Source of the DNA: Cyprinodon diabolis
Taxonomy: Eukaryota > Chordata > Actinopteri > Cyprinodontiformes > Cyprinodontidae
Direction of reading: 5' to 3'
Assembly: GCA_030533445.1 (NCBI GenBank)
Contig: CM060072.1
Span: 26,962,109 to 27,026,108, forward strand
Length of the DNA: 64,000 bases
Made by a program: the position numbers and the translations under genes. This document shows, in pieces, positions 56,106 through 64,000 of this stretch (position 1 is the stretch's first letter; each line of letters begins with the position of its first letter). The notes beneath the pieces are model-generated. The model was not told the DNA's origin. It did no database searches and saw only the letters and a list, made by a program, of their open reading frames with translations.

Positions 56106-59092
56106 TCCACCCATCTCAGCTTGCGATCAACGGAAACATCAAAGACTGAAGGGTTAAAGTTGACACATCAACAAGACATCATTGAAAGCCACAGAACCCA
56201 ACAATGCGACGGTGGCAGGTGTGATGCAGTCATATTAGCTCAGGCCAGTGGGTGCGGCTGGAGGCTGCAGGGTGCATCGAGCAGATGCATTGCATGTCCA
56301 TCTGAGCTGAAATACACATTTATCAGTAAACCATAATTATCATAAATGCTCAGAATGATATGAAACGACTTTGCTTGAATTGGAAATACTAAATGCATCT
56401 AAACAACGCTCTAAGTGAGGGATGTGATGCAGATCGACCTTGTGGCTGCACATTGCTTAGTGAATGGTGAAGGTTTTCACACACAGCCCTTTGGTTTCAT
56501 TTATTGATGCTTTAAAAATAAATATAGCTTAAGATCTCAGCAGAAATACCACTTACCAAACAAACAGATTTGGGTTTGTGGGTTTCTCAAAAACTATGAT
56601 TCTATTTTCTGCTTGTGTTGCTTTTGAAATATTTTTCAAATATAATCAAGGATTTCATTTTTATTTTACATTTTTACTTTAAACTAAATTGGTTTGATGA
56701 TCCCTAAAACATTTAAGGTAGATTAGGAAAACATTTTTTTGCCATACTGTAGTTGAACAGCAAATATTTTCCTTTTCAAAAAAAAATCTTTATGTAACCC
56801 CCCAAAAAAATCTGCATTCATGAAAAAACTGTATTACCAAGTCTTTTTAAGTGAACGGTCAAACAATGTTTTATATTGACTGAAGCTGCTGATAAAATGG
56901 CAATAAAAGTAGAATAAAAATAAAAACACTTCCCCATATCTCCAGAGAGTTTCTATGCCCTCAGATGCTTAAAGGGACGGATTTACAACAATGTATGACT
57001 GCAGCAGCTTCTTGACGCTATCAATCCATCAGCTGGACAGAAATCAAGTTAATAATCATGTTTAATCACCTCTAAAGGTTACCTTCTACAGAAGCTATAA
57101 ATATAACTGCCTACATGAGTAAATGAGGCAATCTGGCTTTAATAAAAGGCTAATAAATGTGTAAATCAATAAGAAAACTTGCTTGGTAAACAGATAACCT
57201 GGTGATCAGGATATTTTATGTTTTCTAAAGACACAAATATTTAAAATAGATGGTGAAGGGATGGAGCATGGGAGGGGACCATGGTAAATGGAGGGAGAAA
57301 AAGGGGAGAGATGCTGATCAGTAGGATGATGCAGCAGGGAATAACAGTCGCAAGATACGTAGCAGCTCACTGCTCATCACCACTGCAGCCCAGATATCGG
57401 TGAGTTAGACAGTTTTAACTATTTCTATGGCAAAAATATATATTTGTCAAACAAATCACTGAATCAGACAGAGATGGAGGTTTGATGTTCATTTCTTCAT
57501 CATATTAATTTGATAAATTATAAAGTAAAAATATAAAGTTTTAGCTCACGCCTATTTGATTGTCTATTGGAATACAGAAAAACATTTAGGTGAGATAACT
57601 GATGGGATGTAATGGACATAAAACACATTTTCAAAAAAAGAATCAGTCCTTTTTCCCTCAGATAAGTTTGGGTTGGTACCTGGATCAGTAAATAGACGCG
57701 TACAGCTCCAGTTGGTTGTCCTGTTTTGTAAAAACTTGAAAGTTGTGGCTTTAAATCAGGCTGTGAATTATCTGACAATAAGAACTCAGATGCAGTTTCT
57801 TTCCAAATGTCTTAGGAAAGTGAATCAGCATCTCAATATTCAAAATTACTCAACTTTTTTGAGGGAAAAGGTGTTGATAACAGTGGAAATAGGACTTTAT
57901 GTCCTCGTTCCCTTAATAATAATCTACTAAACTGCCATCCAAAATGCTGTTCTCATCCACTAACACCTTTGTTATCCAGCACCTTTTGTTTACATAATGA
58001 TGGCATTAAACAGTGCTGCAAAACACCCACAGGTGCAAGGTTTGCTGGGAACCGCAATTATTCTGCACCGCATTCTCTTGAACTAGGACATCAGTTACTT
58101 CCTCCTTTCAACCCTTTCAGATACTATATGTGTTGACAGTACACACTGTGCATTTTAAATTTGTTATTTCTTCAATGTTGTACTTTTCCATAAATTTGTT
58201 AAGCGCAAACTTTGGTGCTCTTAGACAAAATAAGTCATTGTTGCAATCATTTTTACAGTACATTTAAAAACTGATTAAATGCTTTCATAGTATGGATGTA
58301 AAAAAAAAACAACCAAATCAAATAACTTACCATTAAGATCATTTAATTCTTAAACTATACAAGAAAAAACAACCCTATCAGCGTATCATAATAAGTATTA
58401 TTGAATTTTCTTATTTCAAAGGGAGATCATCTTATTAACCATCTCAAATCAAAGGTAAACGCACTTCTTTAAAAGATGTTTACTTCGGTTTAGATCAGTT
58501 TTTGCAGTGTAGCTATTATATACTGGCAGTCAAAGCGGCTGTTTTGCAAACTACATTAAGAAATATCCTGTTTAAAACAATTGTCCAATATTTTAACTGA
58601 AAATGCTGATGAGCAGGGTAGAAACCCAAAACATCTCATAACACAGAGTAAACATTAATAAAGAGTACTTACAGTCAAAGCCTCCCATAAGGCTGTCAGA
58701 AAGATGTTTAACGTGTTTGCTTATGTGCCAACATCCTGAATTACAGCAGGTGACCATCTCAATCCAACATGAGCTTTACAAGTTATTTAATGTGTAAATA
58801 GTGAAACACTGAGCGGTGCTGCTTTTGCTCACTGTGAACGTAATGAAATCAAATGTTTGCCCATTTTATGAGGAATAGCTGGCTTTAAAATGTCATTGGC
58901 TTATACATCCAATCATGTTAGTTAAACTGGTATTTATAGGAGTCATTTTCAGTTAAGTGACCTTCATAAAAATATCCCATTTTAATTTGTCCTTTTTACA
59001 GGTACAACATCCTGAACAGTAGCTGCAATGGAGGCACCTCCCTGGACATGAGAGCAATGCAGTGACTCAGGTTTTCAGAGAACTTCTCAGAT
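56106..59092. other. Upstream region of the second GPCR gene
   Basis: No coding sequence found. A 5' UTR exon ending at about 57399 (ATATCG, donor GTGAGT at 57400) joined to an acceptor at about 59001 (TTTTTACAG then GTACAACATCC) would give a leader directly before the ATG at 59093. This is inference from splice consensus. Intervening DNA is AT-rich without recognised repeats. Confidence 0.4.
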
Positions 59093-60067
59093 ATGGAGCT
59101 GTGGAATATAACCAACCTGGAAGGGAAACCAAACTCCTCGATGGCTAACTGTTCTGTGGACACAAGCTACCGCTACACCTTTTATCAGGTGACCTATAGC
59201 GTCATCTTCCTGCTGGGACTGGCCACCAACGGCCTGGCGCTGCGCAGACTGTGCACGTCTCCTTGCACCATGAACAGCACGGGCGTCTACATGGCCAGCC
59301 TGTCCTTCGCAGATTTGTTCTTTGTGATCTCCCTACCAATGAGAATCTACTACTACCGCCAAAAGGCTCGAGCTTGGTCCAAAACCGGTGACCTGACCAG
59401 CTGGACTTCTGGAGCAGCTTTTTGCCAGATCACCTTCGTCCTAAAATACATCAGCTTGTATGGGGGGATCTTCTTCCTGGTGTGTATTGCTGTGGACCGA
59501 TACTTTGCTGTGGTGCATCCTCTGGCCCTGACCCTCCGCAGGCAACGTGTTGCACAGGTAGTGAGCGGGGCGATATGGTGTGTGGTGCTGGGACTCAGTG
59601 TGAGTCTACCTTTGCTCCGTTTGGCCGCTTCTCGTCATAACCAGCCCTGCCTCTTGGACCCATCCTCTATGCACCACAGGACTTTCATCCTGGTCTCTCT
59701 GGGTTTAGTTTTGGGGTCCTTCCTGCTGCCCACTTTGATACTTCTCTACTGCTACTGCAAAGTGCTGAGTGTCGTCCAAAAATCGAGGCAACGCTGTCTT
59801 CGCCAGCGCCGCAACCGTCGTCAGACCCTTAAAATAATTTACTGGGTCCTGGGTGTCTACCTGCTGTGCTTTCTGCCCTATCATGTCAACCTGCTGGGGT
59901 ATACCCTGACACACTTGAAGCTGCTGCCTCACTGCGGCCTGGCCAGATTGACCATGACCATGCACCCTGTGGTTCTTTCACTGGCCAGCTTTAACTGCTG
60001 CCTTAATCCACTAATCTATTACTTCTCCAGCAGCCTGGTGCACAGGGAAGCTTCAGGGGGTGCATAA
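59093..60067 (+). CDS. Rhodopsin-family GPCR, P2Y/LPA-like (nearest by eye to P2RY10/GPR174 group)
   Basis: Single-exon receptor of 324 residues. Seven TM segments are readable: TM1 TFYQVTYSVIFLLGLATNGL, TM2 YMASLSFADLFFVISLPMRI, TM3 ending VDRYFAVVHPL (DRY intact), TM6 LCFLPYHVNLLGY, TM7 NCCLNPLIYYF (NPxxY, where P2Y-like receptors often have DPxxY). The conserved disulfide cysteines (AFCQITF; QPCLLD) and N-glycosylation sequons (NIT, NSS, NCS) are present. TM1-2 (YRYTFY.VTY.VIF..GL) recall P2RY10/GPR174, but no one-to-one family is certain. The C-tail is only about a dozen residues (SSSLVHREASGGA), short for this group; a late frameshift is possible. On the plus strand in rb1 intron 17 with lpar6. 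AATAAA at 60142-60147. Confidence 0.88.
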   Translation: MELWNITNLEGKPNSSMANCSVDTSYRYTFYQVTYSVIFLLGLATNGLALRRLCTSPCTMNSTGVYMASLSFADLFFVISLPMRIYYYRQKARAWSKTGDLTSWTSGAAFCQITFVLKYISLYGGIFFLVCIAVDRYFAVVHPLALTLRRQRVAQVVSGAIWCVVLGLSVSLPLLRLAASRHNQPCLLDPSSMHHRTFILVSLGLVLGSFLLPTLILLYCYCKVLSVVQKSRQRCLRQRRNRRQTLKIIYWVLGVYLLCFLPYHVNLLGYTLTHLKLLPHCGLARLTMTMHPVVLSLASFNCCLNPLIYYFSSSLVHREASGGA

Positions 60068-60141
60068 GGATAGTTTCAAGGAATACACCCTTTAATTTCA
60101 AACTTTTTGTACCAGTAAGAGAACTTCTTTTTGTTATGAAG

Positions 60142-60147
60142 AATAAA
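60142..60147 (+). promoter_or_regulatory. Candidate poly(A) signal of the second GPCR
   Basis: AATAAA about 75 nt past the stop at 60067. Confidence 0.5.
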
Positions 60148-60744
60148 AAATAACTAAAGTGTACAAATGTTACAAATACAAATACGAAATGTGGAAGAAG
60201 CTACTTTGAATTCTTTTTTTATAAAAAAAAAAAAAAAAAAAGAAAATCTGGTTGTTTTTTTCTTTTGGAGAGAGCACGGAGATGTAAAGTACTTTGGCAG
60301 GAAAATGCTGTTCTTTCATGTAAAACTTCATCTTTGTTTTCTGGGGAAGGGGGCTGTGAGAACGAGACAAAGCAAGACTTCGAGCAAGTAAAATCAGAGT
60401 AGAATACAACCAAGCAGTTATGTCCATTGTTTTCTGATACCCCAAAAGGCATAATATCCCTTTTACAGGAAGTGGCCGAGTGGACTATTTTATATCTCTC
60501 AGTTTGCAGAAGCTGCAGCTGTTATTTTTGTCCTAAATTTTGTTTTGGCATTACCAACTGCCGTTTGAGCCTGCGCAACAATTTAGAGCAAACAATCTGT
60601 TTGACAGGAACTTTTTATAGGCGACGTTGGTAGACTTTTTGGAAGACACCCTGCAGGTAATCAAGTATTTACCCAGACTATGGTATAAAAAAGGTTAAAC
60701 TGGAGATATGGTATTTCCAAGAAATGTATACAGAGACAACCTTT

Positions 60745-60748
<4 letters not shown>

Positions 60749-60783
<35 letters not shown>

Positions 60784-60785
60784 GT
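60749..60785. repeat. (AAT)n microsatellite
   Basis: About twelve AAT units, ending in an imperfect ATAGTA. Confidence 0.95.
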
Positions 60786-60835
60786 AAAGGTAGCTTTGTT
60801 TTTGTTAGAATTGTACACAAAACATTGGTCATAAC

Positions 60836-61748
60836 TAGGGTTGGGAATTGATAAGATTTTCACGATTCCGATTCCCTTATCGTTTCTGCGAAATGATTCG
60901 ACTGCCTATTAATTTTCTTATTGATTCTTGTCACAGCCATCTAAATCTAATGGAGAAGGCATCCGTTTAATGCAAAATCATTACTGTACAATTTCAGAAA
61001 ATAAACTTATCTCCCCCTGATTTAAATAAATGAGCATCACCTTTTTCTCGCTCCTTGAACTGCCAAGCAACTTTGTAGCATGTTTCGTTACATCCATCGC
61101 AATAGCTAGAACCATGTAAGAATGCCAGCTACCAGTGGTTCTAATTAAACATGCTAGCAATGAAGGGCTGGATTAACGAGAAAGGCACACTCCCTTAATA
61201 AACCCAAAGAGAGGCAGGAAACTGGTTTATATCCAGAAATTGCATATGATTTACTAGGAACCACATTAAGCACAGCCAGCGGTATAGAACTAGCTACTGA
61301 CCACCAGAGTTGCCTTCCATGCTGGTCGTAACTTTAGCTTCTGTCCGGAAGCGTCAAAAACACCCCATTCGTTAAAATGTATGCCATGTTGTGTGGACAG
61401 GTGTTTCTGCATGTTGGATGTATTTCCTCCTGCAGATGTTATTGCCACTTTGCAATGATTGCAAAGCGCCTTCTTTATCTTCCCTAAAATAAACCCAAAC
61501 CTTTGACCGGTTTACCCAATGGGACGCCATTTTTAGTGTTATGCTTTTCTAGACTTACGCCTGGTCACGTCATACTTGCTTAATGAATGCGTAAAAACGT
61601 GACGTAAGCCGTGCTGCCCATAGCCCTAGGCTCTGGTGCTGCCTGGAATCGATAAGAGAATCATTAAGCGAGCTGCCAAACGGTGCCATAGAATTGGAAC
61701 ACACAGAACCGGTTCTGAACAGGAACCGGTTTTCGATTCCCATCCCTA
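60836..61748. mobile_element. 913-bp hAT-type nonautonomous element with 8-bp TSD
   Basis: Ends TAGGGTTGGGAATTGATAAG and (complement) TAGGGATGGGAATCGAAAAC. Flanks GTCATAAC (60828-60835) and GTTATAAC (61749-61756) differ at one base. Contains GATTCC/GGAATC and AACCGGTTC words. No transposase ORF. Confidence 0.85.
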
Positions 61749-61814
61749 GTTATAACTTGCTAAAGTTAAAATAAAGTGACATAACTGCAGTGTTTCCATT
61801 GAATTAGAAATTAA

Positions 61815-62103
61815 ACTAAATGAGGAGCTCGGGTGAGGAGCTCAGTTACCCGGGAGGAGCTGGGAGTAGAGTCATTGCTCCTCCACATCGAATGTTCCAG
61901 GCATGTCCTATTGGGAGACGGCCTTATGGAAGGCCCAGGACACGCTGGTGGGACAATGTCTCCAAGCTGGCCTGGTGTCGCCTTGGGGTCCCCCCAGAGC
62001 AGCTGGAGGAGGTGTGCATGGATCGGGAAGTCTGGAGATCTCTACTGCCTCCGCGACCCGGCCCAAGATAAAGAAGAAGAAAATGGATGTATGGATGGAT
62101 TAT
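61815..62103 (+). mobile_element. 3' end of a Rex3/RTE-like LINE
   Basis: GTCATTGCTCCTCCACATCG, GGCATGTCCTATTGGGAGAC, GAAGGCCCAGGACACGCTGG and CCAGAGCAGCTGGAGGAGGT encode the terminal RT region (RRPYGRPRTRWWDNVSKLAW; PPEQLEEVCMDREVWRSLL). It is followed by GCGACCCGGCCCAAGATAAA and a short ATGGATG tail. The 5' part is truncated, as usual for LINE inserts. Confidence 0.8.
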
Positions 62104-63248
62104 TCTAAAACTTTAAAGATGGCCTCAAATGTGAACTTTAAAAAATTTTAGTGTTTGCTTTAGCAGTAACTTCTTGCTTTACAGTTCCTGTGCCATAAAC
62201 CTTGATAATTGTGGGACATGTCCAATGGGTCAGGGAGATGAAAATTTTACCCCGCAGCTGACGTTGCTCAACACCCCATCCCTCCACACCTAGACAGTAT
62301 CACAAGATAGTGGCTTTGCCCCCCCCCCCCACTGTGTTTTGAGGACAAAGCAACTGTCTCAGGCCTTCTCTTTCTCTTTGGGGACTGCTCTCTGACCAGT
62401 TCACATCAAAGAGACACCATCATGGCCCCAATTCTAGGGACCAGAAGCAGCAAACTTACCTAACGCTAAGTGGACCAGGTGGCTGACATCACTACCAAAT
62501 TGCTGTAAAATAGTCTGAAACTTTCCTTTAGCCCCTTTTCCACTGCCCCCCAAAAGCCTATGGCTTTGCAAATTGCATTTTTTTCTCCATACAGAATAAC
62601 GCAACTAATTTGCATTACCCACACTTTCCTTTCATGGGTCTTTGATCCCTCAAGCAACCCAGTTCTTGGCCATTTATTTGGGCTTTTGGAGGGGGCGGGG
62701 TTGCAAGGAGCGATGATTGGTGGACCACCTGGCTTCTTTTTTGTTTATGTTTACATGTTTAGGCAACCACATCGCTATGTTGATTTGTATGATTATCCCA
62801 GAGCCTTTCAAAGTAATTACAAAAGTAATATGACAAATTAGTCATACCCCATGTATGTTTGATAATTTTTTTAATCATTTCATGTGCTCACTGTTGGTTA
62901 AAGACATGCTACAGTAACAGGTAGCACCACATGTTGACAGTATTCAAGCAGTACCTTAGAAAGCTAAAACAGGTTTGTTTCACTAAGGGTTTAAACACTC
63001 ATAACTTAATGTTCATGTGTTTTCTCATATGCTCATTACACTATCATTACCAAATTCTTTAATAATTATAAAACATTATTTTCCAAATAATAAAAATGTA
63101 CCTCTTGGATTTGCTTTGTGAATTGGTTTTCCATTCCAATTGCTTTAAATAAAAAAAAAGCTAATCTTACCACATTCCAAATTCAAGATAAACTGGTTAT
63201 CAAACTTAAAATCCATGCCAAACGGTGATATCATTGAATCATTTAATT
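62104..63248. other. Intronic stretch without recognised gene
   Basis: Contains a C13-type homopolymer (about 62319-62331) and a CCCCTTTTCCACTG word (62534-62547) recalling the ends of the 2640/5440 repeats. Three overlapping short ORFs (62466-62841) show no domain. Confidence 0.4.
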
Positions 63249-63451
63249 CAGGCATCCCCAAACTCGGTCCTCAAGGCCCCCTGACCTGCAGGTTTTAGAG
63301 GTTTCTCTGCTTCAGCACAGCTGCTTATAATGATTGCAGTAGACCAAAAGCCTGTTAATCAGCTTTCAATTAAAATCAGCTGTGCTGGAGCAGAGAAACC
63401 TCTAAAACCTGCAGGACAGTGGGCCTTGAGAACCGAGTTTGGGGATGCCTG
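63249..63451. mobile_element. 203-bp near-perfect palindromic hAT MITE with exact 8-bp TSD
   Basis: Left CAGGCATCCCCAAACTCGGT and the complement of the right end are the same for at least 20 bases. Inner arms CCTGCAGGTTTTAGAGG and CAGCTGTGCTGGAGCAG also pair. Identical flanks ATTTAATT (63241-63248 and 63452-63459). A half copy is at 9600-9735. Confidence 0.92.
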
Positions 63452-63616
63452 ATTTAATTAATTAAGGTTTTCAACCATGCTTTTCTTCTTCTTTGTTTTC
63501 ATAGCAGCTTAGTTGAGTAGAGTTTTGATGGTCTAGTCAAGAGGTTTTAATGAAATATGTTTGACTTGGAACTGAATGATTTTTGTTAAACTATTGTCTC
63601 TTGTAAGTTGTGGTTA

Positions 63617-63617
<1 letters not shown>

Positions 63618-63690
<73 letters not shown>

Positions 63691-63691
63691 T
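63618..63691. repeat. (AT)n microsatellite with one ACAT interruption
   Basis: About 35 AT units, interrupted once near 63665. Confidence 0.95.
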
Positions 63692-64000
63692 AGGGGTGGA
63701 ACGGTTCACAAAATCCACGGTTCGGTTCGGTTCACGGTTTCGTGATCACAGTTTGCGGTTCGGTTCGGTATATGTTGATTGTTACCCCCAAATCCCATAA
63801 AAATTTATGAAATTAATGAAAAAATCCAAAAAAAGTAATGAATTATTTTTAATGATCCGCAGAAACCCTGGATCATTTCCGCATGTTTTGCTGCTTTGAA
63901 TTTAATCATCTCGCGCATGCCCTCTACGATCTCCAAGGAACTCAGAGCGGAGCGCACGGGAGCCTCAGTGGAGGCTGTAGGCTTTGCTTTGTGCAGGCGG
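63692..64000. mobile_element. Left end of a hAT-like element running off the window
   Basis: TAGGGGTGGAACGGTTCACA then CGGTTCGGTTCGG words form a terminus of a kind common to hAT-type fish elements. The right end is beyond 64000. 23078-23365 carries similar words. Confidence 0.5.

Noticed and set aside
62466..62841. Overlapping ORFs considered as a gene near the window end
   Set aside because: Low-complexity and repeat-like sequence, no conserved domain, no splice support.

Overview
The window is vertebrate nuclear DNA, almost certainly from a ray-finned (teleost) fish. Its genes are split by GT/AG introns. The spaces between are AT-rich and packed with teleost-type repeats: Tc1-like elements, hAT and pogo MITEs, tRNA-derived SINEs, and Rex3/RTE-like and Penelope-like remnants. 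The species cannot be named from the sequence alone. No bacterial or viral gene, rRNA, authentic tRNA gene or CRISPR array was seen.

Layout. (1) 1-11741, plus strand: rrm1, the large subunit of ribonucleotide reductase, 17 exons, with about 75 N-terminal residues lying before the window. (2) 11742-18143: the convergent space between rrm1 and trpc2, holding a 1.4 kb MITE that starts about 110 bp after the rrm1 stop, and an internally deleted Tc1 copy. (3) 18144-33151, minus strand: trpc2, a TRP cation channel of 13 coding exons with an unusually long Glu/Lys-rich last exon. (4) 33192-37010: spacer with no recognised gene. (5) 37011-45129, minus strand: the last ten coding exons of rb1 (equivalent to human exons 18-27: pocket B and C-terminal domain). 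(6) 45130-64000: apparently the large rb1 intron 17. It carries two intact plus-strand rhodopsin-type GPCR genes: lpar6 at 48536-49585, nested in rb1 as in mammals, and a second P2Y/LPA-like receptor at 59093-60067. The rest of the intron is mostly transposons.

The genes do not form one pathway, but rrm1 (dNTP supply) and rb1 (G1/S control) are both cell-cycle genes. The receptors and the channel are signalling genes. The block combines an rrm1-trpc2 neighbourhood and an rb1/lpar6 nest, both also known in mammals.

The most unusual signal is a 49-bp stretch inside a dead Tc1 transposase gene (54649-54697). It is an inverted, 46/49-identical copy of the TM1-coding part of the second GPCR (59165-59213), about 4.5 kb away. 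It looks like a templated insertion or micro-transduplication. Other notable items are the second GPCR in the rb1 intron, the trpc2 tail, an inverted repeat pair around rrm1 exons, a MITE family with apparent 5-bp target duplications, and many elements with readable target-site duplications. Exon borders were placed by eye from conserved protein and splice consensus.
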